Shown: positions 41,300 to 53,265 of the stretch, in pieces
How the letters are laid out: each line of letters begins with the position of its first letter
How positions within the stretch are numbered: the stretch's first letter is position 1
Assembly: GCA_001465935.1 (NCBI GenBank)
Contig: LNKV01000009.1
Coordinates: forward strand, 186,001-250,000
DNA length: 64,000 nt
Source of the DNA: Clarireedia homoeocarpa
Taxonomy: Eukaryota; Ascomycota; Leotiomycetes; Helotiales; Rutstroemiaceae
Direction: 5' to 3'
Notes under the pieces: model-generated
The model's database searches: none
What the model saw: only the letters and a program-made list of their open reading frames with translations
What the model was told of the DNA's origin: nothing
Translations under genes and position numbers: made by a program

Positions 41300-44240
41300 T
41301 CACCCCCACAGCGGAGCCGTAACCTCGGCAGCCCTTTCCACCACCGCCCGCACCCTCTCCCCCAAAACCCGATTCGCACACTCAACCTCCAGATCCTCCA
41401 GCCATACTCTCGCCACCATTTTATCCACTCTGATCTCCACTCCTGGAACTGGTATTCCTATCTTGTGGAGCCTTTCGAGCTCGTTTTTCTGATATTCCTC
41501 ATCAGCATCGGGTGCCGAAGAATTTCGTGGCTCGGCAATAGGATTCAAGTTATCGGGACCAAACTGTGCCTCAAGGAACATGAAAAGACGCTCGAGACGC
41601 TCGGTGGGAGAAAGATTGGCGTGGAGGTTGCGGGTTTGGGCATGTGTATGAGAGTGAGTGTGCTTGCTTGATGATTCTGATGTATGTTAGTTATCATGAT
41701 CGAACCAGGGGGACGGTAGATGTAATCCAGCTTACGTTTTACAGCAGCAGGGCTACTTTCTACAGAGAACAAAACTGCCATAATGGCGTCCGCAATCCCA
41801 TCATTGAGCATGTTTCCTTCCCACTCCAATTCCACCTCGCCATTGTTGCGGTAACGTACTGTAACACAGCCCATGACCAGATATGCAGTAACAGTGTTAG
41901 AGATCTCTTCATCTGCTTCTTCGTCTGATGAGCCGTTCGCCGTCATGTGTGTGTCACCGTTTCCATTGGTTTTCAAAGCCTTCCCATTTCTACTTTCAGG
42001 CAACTCATCAATCTTGCCAAACGTCCCCTCCAGAGCCCATTTAATAAGATCAATACCAGCCGCACTTAGCGTCATGCGTTGCCTGCAAGTGATAGTCGTG
42101 GTGGTCAAACCGGCATATTCCCTCAGATCCTCAGGTGCCATCAGAGACATCTTGAAATCGTTCTGGACGAGAACACCGGTAATGAGTTGTGCATCATTAG
42201 CTGCAGGAGGAGCAGAGGCCAGTTTTCCAACCACCCTTGCAATTTTGTCGGCTTTGAACGGAATGCGAACTTCCTCGCAGTTACGGGGACTAAAGATCTT
42301 GATCTTGGTCGTTTTATTAGCGTTCAAAGAGAGGAGCTTAGATTTTAAGCGCATCATATTGCTTTGTTCTCCATGTACGAGGATCTGGCTGTGTTAGCAT
42401 GTGCTAATCAAGGCCAAAAAAGAAAGGTGAAACTTACCACTACAGGTGCTGCTACCTCCTCGATGAATACTAGATTCTCCACACCATCTACATGAGCTGC
42501 GAAAGAGAATTCCTCCACACTACATCGTCTGGGTATCATGACTTTCTCTCCCTCTGGAGCACCTGGTCCTCTACGGGCACCTCCTGTAGTACGGGACATG
42601 ATGGCTTGAATCTGATCTGGGTCTTGCATGATTTGCTTTGCCATGGTGCCCTCCACGCTATAACCAGTTATAACCACACCATTCTTGTCGCTCGGTGCCC
42701 ATCTCTCAAGTAATTCCCGGCTCACACCATTTTGTAACATACCAGGACTCGCGAGCATAACACAGCCGCCTACGTCGTCGAAACGATCAAGCGTTTTCAA
42801 GGACCTGACATATTTGAAATCCCATGGGCCGCCTCTCCCACCTGTTTCTCCACTGCCTTCTGCTTCGGCCATACGTTCCCGGAAGAGACGTTTGATGTTG
42901 TCGTTCATGGCCCCCACATATGTCTGGTAGACCATCATACATTTCCGTGCCAGATTACTCGCGTAATAGATAGGAAACTTTCGAAATTCCTGGTGCTTGC
43001 CCCAGTAGTCATCTAAAATAAGAAGCAGTTCTTGAGCTCTACCAAGGGCGAAAACGGGCATCAGAACACGACCTCCACGGTTCAAAATACCAGTAATGGA
43101 CTTCATAAGAGCTTGCTCTCGCTCGAGCCGTGGAACGTGTGCTGCAGTTCCGTATGTAGACTCAGTGATCAACACATCGATCTTGACACCCTTAGGTACC
43201 TCTGCTGAAATAAGATGTCGATCATCTTCTCTCGAATAGTCTCCCGTGAAAAAGATCTTGAGCCCAGCGATTTCGATGAGGAACATAGCAGCACCAAGAA
43301 CATGACCTGCGGGATACGGTGTTATTCGTATTGACGATATTGTATGTGTAGTATGGTAGTCGATAGCTTCGATTATTGGGAATGTGGAAAGATGATCAGC
43401 TTCGGTATAGACAGGATTTATCACTCGTTCTGACGACGCTCCACCAACTCGTATACTATCTGGAATAAGCCATTTATAGATAGCCTTGGTAGGATGTGTC
43501 ATAAAGACACGCCCTTTGAAGTTGGTCTTCGAGAGCACGTAAGGTAACGAGGCTGCATGATCGAGATGGAAACTTGAAGCTGTCAGTCAACTTTCCTCAG
43601 GGTAGTACTAGTATAATACGCCAACGAAGAGGGGAACGGCGCGCTATGTACAAACTGGGGATGCGAGGATGGAGGTCATATCACAGAATCAAGACAGGTG
43701 TCGACTGTTGAATAATGGTATTGTATTGATTCTCGTATACATGATAATATTGTAGATAGACCAAAGAGAAAAATGAAATAATATTCTGCTGATTCAACAG
43801 CGAGATCTAGAGCGTTCGTGGCGCACCACATATCGAATTGATCTGCCGCAATCCAAATACCACTGACTGCTTCCAAGCACTCACAAACCAATACATGCAT
43901 AGCATATAAGTATAAACATAGGAGATAAGATTCCGCTTACTGGCTGATCAGAAGTACATCGACAGTACTTAGGTCGAAGTCATCGTAGAAAGGCAACGCA
44001 GCCAAACCTTCGTAACCAGGATGCATGCCGGCATCGAGCTTTAAAATAAGTGTCAGTAACAGTATCGTGAGGAGTCGGATTATTGCTAACCATAACCGTT
44101 TTGCCCTTGTATTGAAGGATATGACAAGACCTTCCAACTTCGTTACCACCACCAAGGCAAAGAAACATCAGCTCATCAGCTGGATCTACAGGCTCTTCTG
44201 CTACCGGTGCCATAGCAGCAGCCTTTCGCTTCGATGCCAT
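41300..44240 (-). CDS. YSH1: mRNA 3'-end processing endonuclease YSH1 (CPSF73)
   Basis: This is the zinc-dependent endonuclease of the cleavage and polyadenylation factor, which cuts pre-mRNA at the poly(A) site. Five exons (44240-44091, 44038-43941, 43572-42438, 42384-41736, 41676-41300) give 802 aa. Metallo-beta-lactamase motifs: LGGGNEVGRSCHILQ, LDAGMHPGYEG, HFHLDHAAS (the Zn-binding HxHxDH), FFTGDYSREDDRHL, then the beta-CASP motifs ESTYGT and MPVFALGRAQELLLILDDYW, PIYYASNLARKCM, MLASPGMLQNG and VENLVF. The C-terminal domain ends ERAAEVTAPLWG. Intron 2 (43940-43573) is 368 nt, far longer than the others, but it rejoins LIS-HFHLDH exactly. The gene shares its promoter with TAF4. Confidence 0.96.
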
Positions 44241-44759
44241 CTTGACTAACTTGCGTGTTTCTCTGTTCGTGTTATGTTCGAAGTTATGATTTTTGCGCCT
44301 TGATGGCAATAGAATTTCAAGGGTATAGCATAATCAAAGTTTGCGTTGCGCGAATGCGACAAATAATCAGGTAGAACTAATGAGGAATTCCTAAGGTAGA
44401 TGATGTTACTGGACGAGGAAAGAAAGAAAGAATGAATAAATGAATAATGGGCAAGCGGCTCATGGCAGACGCGAAGTTTGGAGTTCCTTGTGGAGAAATC
44501 GCACTAAATAAAACACGTGATGCAATTGAACCGGGAGAGCTTTCGCGACTCGAGACAACGAACACAAAATCTTATATAAAGAAGAGAGCTAAATCGTCAT
44601 CAATACAGCGAGTGAGATTATTGCGCGAACTCTCAGCGATTTCCTGAAGATTCTTCAACAGCGCATGGGTCGGTGTCGTTGGAGGTAGCCGGGCTTCGCG
44701 CCTGCTTCGTGACGGAAGACAGGAGAATACAAGCAAATACGACGAGTACGGTTTGAATC
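44241..44759. promoter_or_regulatory. Divergent promoter of YSH1 and TAF4
   Basis: These 519 bp lie between outward-facing starts of an mRNA 3'-processing nuclease and a TFIID subunit, both core mRNA-synthesis genes. AT-rich in the left and middle, with a ttgcgcg / gcgcgaatgcg-type GC block on the YSH1 side and a ttgcgcgaactctcagcg block on the TAF4 side. No TATA box stands out, as expected for housekeeping genes. Confidence 0.5.
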
Positions 44760-46751
44760 ATGGCGCAACCACAACAGCAGCAATATGCGATGCCGCAGAG
44801 ACCATTCTCTCCTCCTCAACCTGGGAGCTCGCCCTCAACAAATCCACAATTTTCCCTACAGCCGCACAAACGACAAAGACTATCGCCCAACCCACCATCA
44901 ACTCAACCCGGCACGCCATATGTCCAGTCGCCCTACGCAATGAGCCCTGGGGCTTCTGGCTCACCTTCAGCTGTGGCCTCTCCTCACTTTTCGACTGTGC
45001 AGATTCCTCAGGGAGTTTATAACACACCTTATTCGAATGGGTTAAATGCGCCTTCTCCTTCCTTGAGCATGCCACCAACCCCAGGTGCGCTGCCACCTCA
45101 AGCGCAACCTAGTCCTCTAGCTTTTCCTGGCCAGCCTCAGCAACAACACCCAGGCAATATGGCGCCGAATCAATTCAACAATTTCACGTTGCAGATACCA
45201 CAACAACCCGGCGGTACGATGGGTCCACCTTCAAGACCAGTGGATAGGTCTAAGGTTGATGGTATGGATCCGATGGATGTATTGGGAGGAACTGGTATCG
45301 ATCTAGCGGAGGAGGAATTATATACTTTCCAGCAATACAATGCATCGTTCAATTCGCAGGTTTCGGGATCACAGTCAGGCACTATTTCATCAGGTCACAG
45401 CTTTACTCAGTTTCCTCCTGGAGATGAACGTTCCTTCTATGGCTCAGGCCCTGCAAATCAGCCTGGTGAAGCACCGAATACAAAATCACAAGAAGAATTT
45501 GACAAAAAGGCGGCTGATAAAGCGTGGCATGATGCGGCTCGCAATCTTGCGGTTTCGAGGCAGAGAGAATTGAACAATCCGTTTTTGATCGTGGCGAACG
45601 TACATAAACGAATGGAGAAGATAGCCCAAGATAATGGTCTCACATTAAACACGGACAGTAATGGTAAAATGGGCACTATGAAGTTACCGGAAAACTTTCC
45701 AAACCCTACCATCAAAACACAGACAGCTGTGGGGCCAAATGGAGCCATCTCAGCAACGAGTGGCACCTTTATTCCACTTGATTCATTACTGGTTGATCAA
45801 CTTGCGCTTATGTCCATTGCCACAAAACACCGTCTTCGTGGCTTACTGGAGGATGCAACCAAGTTGACTAAAGGAAGGCAGATGAACTCACATGCACAAA
45901 TTAGGGACGAGTGGATGGATGTTGCAGTACCAAATAGTGCTACGCAAAGTAGTGTTGTGGTTGACGGTGCTCCAAGGAGCGGGTGGGAGAGTGTTATCAG
46001 CCCTCTCACCAACCCTCTCAAGCGTATGTATTACTTGAGCAATTTGTTTTGTTTCGATTCAAGCTAATCAAACCAAGGCTCTCTTTCAAATGCAAACAGA
46101 TTACCAACACCTGTATCAGAAACTTCCAAGGCACAGTCGAAATCGTTCTCGAACGAGGTTGCAGCTGCTCTGCGAACACATGCAAATAAGGAGCGAAATG
46201 CAGAAGAGGCTAGACTGAGAAAACGACGGGCTCGAGAGTTGGGTGAAGGATCTCGCTCTGGCTCTGTTGTTCCTGGTACCCCTGGGTCTGTTGCTCCAGA
46301 TCTTCCAGATAAGATACCTACGAAGAAAGAGCAAAAGAAGAAGGCTGAGGCGAAGGTTAGTGAAGCAGCGAGTCATGCCGCTGCCAATGTGACTACTACA
46401 ACATTCTTGGGTGGAAGAAGTGGTTTGTTTGGCAAGAAGAAGAATTATTCTTGGATGACTGCAGGAAGTGGGGGTGGTGGTGGTGGGGGGGGCGGCAGCG
46501 GCAGTGGTACAAGTACTCCGGGTAGAATCATTACGCAAGGCCTTGGCGGTGCTAGCAGCCCGGCAGCCAATACTGGCCCGGAAAAACTCACCGCGGACGG
46601 TGTGCGTAGAATGGGCGCTTGGCGAGAGGATGGTGACAAAGGACGCAATGTGCAGATCCGAGACTGGATTATGGTTCTTGAAGATGATGGCCGGGAGAAA
46701 AAGGCACTACAAAGGGCTTATACATGGCTCGATCAATCGGAACCTAAGTGA
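44760..46751 (+). CDS. TAF4: Transcription initiation factor TFIID subunit 4 (TAF4)
   Basis: Two exons (44760-46023, 46078-46751) with a 54-nt intron give 645 aa. The first 160 residues are Gln/Pro/Ser-rich. From about residue 165 the TAF4 C-terminal domain starts with DPMDVLGGTGIDLAEEELYTF, then FLIVANVHKRMEKIAQDNGL, FIPLDSLLVDQLALMSIATKHRLRGLLEDATKL, and the basic segment KERNAEEARLRKRRARE. The extreme C-terminus has a Gly run and NVQIRDWIMVLEDDGREKKALQRAYTWLDQ, a conserved TAF4 helix. TAF4 forms a histone-fold pair with TAF12 and is central to TFIID. A strictly in-frame G/S repeat (GGGGGGGGSGSG) makes the linker flexible. The start is the first ATG of a context shared with the divergent YSH1. 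Confidence 0.92.
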
Positions 46752-47384
46752 GGGAATTCCGGTTTGTGAACAGGACAGGTATCGATGTCGTTATGTGCAT
46801 GGCGTTGCATGGATCACTCGGCGTTGGTGTGTCTGTCTCTTTGAGGGGAAAAAGAGGAGACTACATACTAGGTTGGCAAATTGCATACTGGTCATACCAT
46901 TTGGGCTTGATTTGCGTATCGATCAGGCTTTTGATATAGACATGTTATATGGTACAATAGCAATAACAGAGCTTCCATTTTAAACCACTTTGGATTCTGC
47001 CTGCATCTGTGATGAGGGGCAACATGCTTTTCAACCTCCAATCCCTGTATTTCTCGTTAGCGCTGGGATTCTCGAGGCTATAGCCTCGGTTTAGGCGATG
47101 AGTGCTTCCTATTCTGGTCCTTCGCTGAACGTTTCTATCGTAATACGCCTGGTCTGGTTGTTGGCCGGGGGCACCGGATGTTACTGTCTTGATATTTCTC
47201 ATCTGGTCGGATGCAATGCACACCTTATAATACATTCTGGCCGAAACATATTATGCTTGGCTACCAAGCAATTGTCCTCACCGTCCAATCAACATAGGAT
47301 GAAGCATAGATCAATACAATCACCGGGGTCCGACGATCGGGAAAAGCCGTAGCTTTCTTCATAACATAACATAATTACTAGCCT

Positions 47385-47498
47385 CAAGGATAAATAAGTG
47401 TAGTCCCTGTTCTCGTACCTTCTATATCAACCAATCAGCTCGCCGATATAACTTCTTTGTGTTAGTGGAGCGACAGGGACCACACTTGTTTATCCTTG
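47385..47498. repeat. 26-bp imperfect inverted repeat, spaced 62 bp
   Basis: Arm 1 CAAGGATAAATAAGTGTAGT-CCCTGT (47385-47410) and arm 2 at 47473-47498 are inverted copies with two mismatches (24 of 26 matching). The size and spacing suit the termini of a small decayed MITE-like element. Confidence 0.75.
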
Positions 47499-47510
47499 CG
47501 TCCAAGTATA

Positions 47511-47630
47511 GCATACTTTGCTCGGAGTAATAACGTTAGTGTCTAACGTTAGTGTAGACTCCAGCTTTCTGCCACATCTGACGAATCATTGCGCTTCTCA
47601 TACTTTGCTCGGAGTAATACCGTTACTGTG
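47511..47630. repeat. Direct repeat pair (about 28 bp each)
   Basis: CATACTTTGCTCGGAGTAAT followed by AACGTTAGTG (near 47511) recurs near 47600 as the same 20 bases followed by ACCGTTACTG, spaced about 90 bp. They lie next to the inverted repeat and are likely part of the same repetitive cluster. Confidence 0.8.
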
Positions 47631-48012
47631 AGCCAGATGTAGTTATACGCATCGCATCATATACCCTTTTCGTACCTGCCCTTTTCAGAGCCCCGCGTTT
47701 CCCCCGCGTTTTTCAAGTATCTTTGGTTTTCTACCTCTTCTACATAAAGGCTGTTCCAGTGCTATTCCGTTGGGTAATTGGTTGCGGCGACTGCTTGCGG
47801 CGTGAATCATCTCGTTTTCGTTGTATGTATCGAAGTCCTTCAGCACCTTTTACCTCACAGTACTCTTTCTATATCTCTCGCTAGTTCCCGAGTTAGTGCA
47901 CCAACTGCCGAAAAAAGAATAGGGAGGCGCAGATTGTGGCGCAAACATCAAAGTTTTGGTGATCGAACGTTTGCATCAAATGAGAGGAAGCACATAACTC
48001 TCAAACAGAAAG

Positions 48013-49821
48013 ATGTTTCGTCCGTCGAGAACTGATGAGCCGTTGGAGGGGGATGGATACAATCCGAATCCGAATGCGCTGGCCAATGATCTGACGACCA
48101 AAGAGGGTGGAGAGGATGGAAAGGATGGTCACGTGGTAAGACCAACCATCCAAGTTTCGGACGGTAGCAATCGGGAAGGTAGTGGAAGCGAAGATGGAAA
48201 GGGACATACCGGGAGATATCTCAGTGCGCCCAAAGAATCACTGTTGAGATTCAAGCAAGTGATGGTCAAATTTGCCAAATTTATCGGGCCAGGCTTCATG
48301 GTATGTTGTCTCAGCACCCATCATTTACATTTAGATACTAACAGATATATACAGGTCTCGGTGGCATATATCGATCCAGGAAATTACGCTACGGATGTTG
48401 CTGCTGGTGCAACGTTCAGATTTCGACTTTTGTTCATCGTACTAATGTCGAACATTTTTGCCATCTTCTTGCAGAGTCTCTGCATTAAGCTTGGCACCGT
48501 CAGTGGGTTGAATCTCGCTGAGGCATGCAAAGCACACCTGCCAAAATGGCTAAACATTGTTCTATATATTATGGCTGAAGCAGCTGTATGTTACGTTCCC
48601 CCTCAGTTCCTTTCACTTGACTGACAAAGTATAGATAATTGCTACAGACATCGCAGAAGTAATTGGTACAGCTATCGCGATTAACCTTTTAATTCCTCAA
48701 ATACCTTTGGTTGGTGGCTGCGCTTTGTCAATTGTTGATGTTCTAGTTCTTCTCATTTTCTATCCTGCAAATGGTGAAACGAAAAGATTACGATATTTCG
48801 AGATGTTTGTTGCAGCTTTGGTGCTGGGTGTTGTTGTTTGCTTCTGCATACAACTCTCTCTCATTCAGAATACTTCTGTAGGACAAGTCTTCAGGGGTTA
48901 CTTACCATCTAAAACTATTGTACAATCCCAAGGGTATGTAGTTCTCTCTCTCTCTCGCCCTAAAACATACTTACAGCCAACAGTCTATATCAAGCATGCG
49001 GTATTCTAGGAGCAACCGTCATGCCACACAGTCTCTACCTGGGTAGTGGCCTCGTACAACCCCGTCTTCTCGACTACGACAAAAAGAACCACCTCATCAA
49101 CCAAGACTTCGACCTCAGCTCCAAAGAACCCTACCGCCCTTCTCTCCCCGCTATCAAATCCTGCCTCAAATACTCCTACGCCGAACTAGCCCTCTGTCTC
49201 TTCACCTTCGCGCTCTTCGTCAACTCCGCAATCCTCATCGTAGCTGGCGCCGCTCTCTATAACAACCCCGCCGCGCCCGACGCCGATCTCTTCGGCATCT
49301 ACGATCTCCTCGTCTCTAGCATCTCCAAAGCCGCCGGCACCATCTTCGCCCTTGCGCTTCTCCTCTCCGGCATCTCCGCCGGTATCGTATGCACCATCGC
49401 CGGACAAATGGTATCCGAAGGCGCGATCAACTGGACGATCCGACCGTGGCTCCGCCGCCTCCTCACCCGCAGTATCTCCATCACCCCCAGCATCATCATC
49501 GCTGGCGCCGTCGGACGCGAGGGTCTCTCCGCCGCGCTCAACGCAAGTCAAGTCGCGCTTAGCATTACGCTTCCGTTCATTTCCGCGCCGCTGATCTACT
49601 TTACCTGTCGCAATCGGTACATGACGGTGCAGTGCGCGGGACCCGATATGATAGATTACAGCGTGGACGAGTCGGGGGTGGGGCACGACAGTGGAGCTCG
49701 AGGCGCGGGGACAAAGCTGAGGAATCACTGGATTACAGCGGCCGTCGCGGCACTGATTTGGTTGATTATGGCGTGCATGAATGTAGCGAACTTGGTATTG
49801 TTGGGGAAAGGGGATGCCTGA
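48013..49821 (+). CDS. NRAMP-family divalent metal transporter (Smf-type)
   Basis: Four exons (48013-48300, 48355-48585, 48635-48933, 48984-49821) give 551 aa. It imports Mn2+/Fe2+ and other divalent metals by proton coupling. Key NRAMP motifs: VAYIDPGNYATDVAAGA in TM1 (the DPGN metal-binding stretch), ATDIAEVIGTAIAINLL, and LGATVMPHSLYLGSG in TM6 (MPH motif). The N-terminal 80 residues are Asp/Gly/Ser-rich and cytosolic. The C-terminal TMs are ILIVAGAALYNN, SITLPFISAPLIYFTC and VAALIWLIMACMNVANLVLL. All three splices fall in conserved segments. The protein is probably in the plasma membrane or endosome/vacuole; localisation is not decidable. The C-terminal coding part is GC-rich compared with the rest. 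Confidence 0.93.
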
Positions 49822-50872
49822 TCAAGCCTTCAGAGGCGTTCACGTTTCATAGAAAGAGGATCCAAGATGTCGCCTAGACGAGGCATTGAATAGTGTAGAG
49901 AGAGTGTTTTTGAAAGAACTATAAAAGATGGGTGAATGAGGCAATGGGAATGACAAAATAAGTATATATATGTATGTATGTATATAAATATAAATAAATA
50001 CATCCATTACAACTACTAAATATCGCAAGTTAAGGACCCAAACCCAAACCCAGGGCATTGAATAGCACAAATACATTTACTTATATATATATATATATAT
50101 ATAATCTCTCTCTCTGATTCCCTTCCATTAAACAATCCACAGTTATATCTATCAGTCATATCTAAAATAAAACATTTCCTCCCCCCGCCCCCTCTTCCCC
50201 CCGGCGCGCATTGTCCTGCCTGCACTTACAAACCAAACCAAACCAAGCCAAAGCAGTTTTTCTTTTCCACTGCCCTGCCCTGCCCTTCCCTGCCCTGTTC
50301 TATTCTGTGTGCTCTGTGTGCTCTGTGTCTCTTGTAACCAGTCCAATCTCGAAGATATTCATTGTTCGCTCGCTCACTCTTGGAGCCAACCCAACATCAC
50401 ACAAGAGAAATAGCCATGAACAAATATGATGTTTAAAATAATTTTCCAATTTTTTTCCATTCATAATCATCATTGTAATATATAGACCACTTGACGCCTA
50501 GCTAACCAAAGTAGCTGGTATATAAACCCCCAAAAAGATCAGACAATCCCGCTATGAATAACCAATGAATGCTCCCATCAAGTGTCCCAGAAAAGAACAA
50601 TCCTATACCTAAAAAAGGGTATTTCATCAAGTTCCAACAACACCACACACTCCCCTAGTCCGACCCAAGTATTATATTCCAATTGTTTTCCACAATTCCC
50701 CGTCTTGTCCCTTCTATCCACATGTCTATTCCCAGCCTTTTCTCCTTTTCTTTGAGTGTTTTTGGGGTATGTATCATTATCTCCTTCTGTCATCATGAAT
50801 TTGTTGAATCGTTTCTTTCTGTGTGCTCCACCACGGCAACCATTGCACCACCACCTCGACGAATTGAGATGC
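49822..50872. other. Convergent 3' interval rich in simple repeats
   Basis: These 1051 bp lie between the NRAMP and glycerol kinase stops. Simple repeats: TATATGTATG/TATAAATAAATA (about 49964-50004), a (TA)n run (about 50080-50102) followed by (CT)n, a pyrimidine/purine-biased block with ctgccctgcc repeats (about 50270-50300), and gtgctctgtg repeats (50305-50332). No coding frame was supported. Confidence 0.6.
50080..50118. repeat. (TA)n-(CT)n microsatellite
   Basis: A run of about eleven TA repeats is followed by a short CT run. It is simple-sequence DNA in the 3' flank shared by NRAMP and glycerol kinase. Confidence 0.9.
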
Positions 50873-52759
50873 TTAATCGACATCATCCTCGTCATCTTGA
50901 TCTTCATCTTGGTGTAACACCCATCCCTTACTCATCTCAACAGCTTGCTCCCACTTCTTGAACATCTTAGCACTCTTCGATTTCTTGACTTGAGGACTGA
51001 AGATGGTTCGGTCATCTCTGTTGATTTCCTTCAACTCATCAAACTCCTTCCAGATGTCAACGGCAAAGCCTGCAGCGATGGCAGCGCCCAATGCTGTTGT
51101 TTCACGCATGACTGGGCGGTTGATCGGTATGCTAAGGATGTCGGCTTGAGTTTGCATGCAAAGGTCTGAGTTGGACATGCCACCGTCAACAGCGAGACCT
51201 TCAAGTTTGTGACCGGAGTCCTTCTCCATAGCATCGAGAATGGCCTTGGTCTGGAAACAGGTAGCTTCCAAAGTGGCACGGGCGATATGACCACGCTGAG
51301 TGTGTTGTGTGATACCGACTAGAAAATTTATTAGCTATTGGTCATAAATTTATGAGAGGGGGTAAACTTACACAGTGTTCCCTTGGCAGAGTCAATCCAG
51401 TAAGGAGCGAAGAGACCGGAGAAAGCAGTAACGAATACAACACCACCGTTGTCCTCGACAGTCTCAGCCAATTCGGTGATCTTACTGGAGTGGGCAATGA
51501 AACCAAGATTGTTCATCAAGAACTTCACACCAGAACCGGCGACTGCAATGCTGCCCTCAAGAGCATAGACAGGTTTACGGCCATTTCCAAAGTCATAGGC
51601 AACAGTCGCCAATAGACCAAATTTAGAAATCACGGGCTTGGTTCCTACGTTGTAAAGCAGGAAACAACCAGTTCCGTATGTGTTCTTTGCGTGTCCCGGC
51701 TCGAATCCGCATTGCCCGACCAAGGCAGAGGATTGATCACCTAAACAACCAGTGATCCTAATGCCTTCTAGCGCACCATATGCGAGTTTACCGAACGCTT
51801 CTTTGTCTGAAGATGGTACGATTTTGGGGAGGGTAACGTTTTTTCTGTCGAGTTGGAAGAAGTTGAGGAGATCGTCGTCGTATTTGAGAGTGTGGAGGTT
51901 CATGAACATAGTTCTTGAGGCGTTGGTGGTATCTGTGACGTGAACGTTGGCCTCCTTGCCACCGTTCAGCTTGTAGATCAACCAGGTGTCGACTGTGCCG
52001 AAAGATAACCTGCCCTCATCGTAGGCATTTCGGATGGCTTCTACATTTCGGTACATCCACAGAAGCTTGACACTGGATGGATATGTAGATAATGGCAAAC
52101 CGCACAACTGTTGGATGTTGTCCGCACCTTCACGGTCCTTGAGCTCGCGCACAAGGGCTGTGGTTCGGGTGTCTGGCCAGACGATGGCATTGTATAGGGG
52201 CTCCCCAGTGTGTGTGTCCCAGCAGATGGTGGTTTCTCGCTGATTGGTGATACCGATGGCTTTGATGTCCGTTTTCTTGTGTCCCAATTCGAGGAATTTT
52301 TCTGTTGCCTTTTCAATACATTCTTCCACCGACTTGACCAGTTCCTGAGGATCATGTTCGTGCCATCTGCGAAGCAAGATTGATTAGTGGCACGTTCAAT
52401 TAAAGCGACAGGCGGAATTGATTTTAAACTCACCCTGACTCAGGATACATGTTCTCGAATTCATGCTGGTGCATTGCCACAGGTTGACCCTCTCCATTGA
52501 AAATGATAAATCTCGATGAAGTGGTACCCTGATCTATGCTACCAATGAACCAATGCTTTTGCTTCTCCTCTTCCGTTTGGCCCAGCTTTTCGGGCAAATG
52601 GTATTTTGTTTGTTCGATGTGCTCAACATGCTCGGCATCTTCTGGGGACATGTCTTTGGCAGCTTCGAAGTCTTGGTTTCTGTATTCCGCTTCCCTTCGG
52701 TATTTGAAACCATCGAGACTGGTATGCGGTATAGGAGCTGGGGGGGTTGGGTGCATCAT
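50873..52759 (-). CDS. Glycerol kinase
   Basis: This enzyme phosphorylates glycerol to glycerol-3-phosphate with ATP, the first step of glycerol use. Exons 52759-52434, 52366-51372 and 51318-50873 give 588 aa. FGGY-family motifs: FIGSIDQGTTSSRF (N-terminal ATPase phosphate motif), AIGITNQRETTICWD, VWPDTRT, the FGTVDTWLIYKL segment, TNASRTMFMNL, GCLGDQSSALVGQ, NTYGTGCFLLYNVG, and the C-terminal ADILSIPINRPVMRETTALGAA. There is an N-terminal extension of about 70 residues, rich in Glu/Lys/His, before the usual start of the fold, longer than bacterial GlpK. The C-terminus is Asp-rich. A (GT)n microsatellite lies about 15-140 bp upstream of the ATG, in the 5' leader. Confidence 0.95.
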
Positions 52760-52771
52760 CTTGGCAGACGA

Positions 52772-52897
52772 GTATGTGTGTGTGAGTGAGTGAGTGAGTG
52801 TGTGTGTTTGTGTGTGCCTGTGTGTGTGTGTGTGTGTGTTTGTGTGTGCCTGTGTGTGCCCGTGTCTGTGTGTGTAGGTAGGTAGGTAGCTAGGTGG
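52772..52897. repeat. (GT)n microsatellite in glycerol kinase 5' region
   Basis: Interrupted GT repeats with gtga and gtgcct variants, about 100 bp, followed by a short tagg run. It sits just upstream of the glycerol kinase ATG and is likely transcribed in its leader or lies in its core promoter. Confidence 0.9.
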
Positions 52898-53210
52898 TAG
52901 AGAGGTAGAAGAAAGGTGAATGGGTTATTATCAAAAGAGTAACAATGGATTGTAGGTCGCAACTGATGGCTTCTTGAGTGGAAGTTGAAGGGTGCTGGTA
53001 TTTAAGAGGAAGGACAAAGTGGGAATATATGACATGGTGAAGGGAAGGAGATAGGCGCAAGGGAAAACGATCAGCCATATACTAAGCAATTGGTCGGGCT
53101 TGACACACAGAGAGCGCAGAACGAACGGAAGCGTGTACGGAGTAGGAGAGAAAGGGTCCACTCAAACCATTGGATAATTGCCCCGCCATTTTGCTTGGTG
53201 CGAAGTTGTG

Positions 53211-53265
53211 AGCGTGTGTGCGTGTGCGTGTGTGTGTGCGTGTGTGCGTGTGTGAGCTTGTGTGC
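53211..53265. repeat. (GT/GC)n microsatellite
   Basis: About 55 bp of GTGTGC-type repeats, a second GT array 310 bp from the glycerol kinase array. Confidence 0.88.

Larger units (their letters stand above)
46752..48012. other. Intergenic interval with two inverted/direct repeat clusters
   Basis: This 1261-bp interval precedes the NRAMP gene. Left: 3' flank of TAF4. Centre: a 26-bp inverted repeat (47385-47410 / 47473-47498) and a direct repeat of about 30 bp (47511 and 47600). Right: probable NRAMP promoter with pyrimidine-rich stretches. No coding frame was supported. Confidence 0.5.

Noticed and set aside
43676..43900. Minus-strand open frame inside the YSH1 intron
   Set aside because: The splice around it rebuilds the conserved HFHLDH motif exactly, so the frame is intronic chance sequence.
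46468..46983. Plus-strand frame overlapping TAF4
   Set aside because: It is the out-of-frame shadow of TAF4's Gly/Ser region running past the stop.
49186..49728. Minus-strand frame opposite the NRAMP gene
   Set aside because: It is an antisense shadow created by the GC-rich C-terminal coding part of NRAMP.
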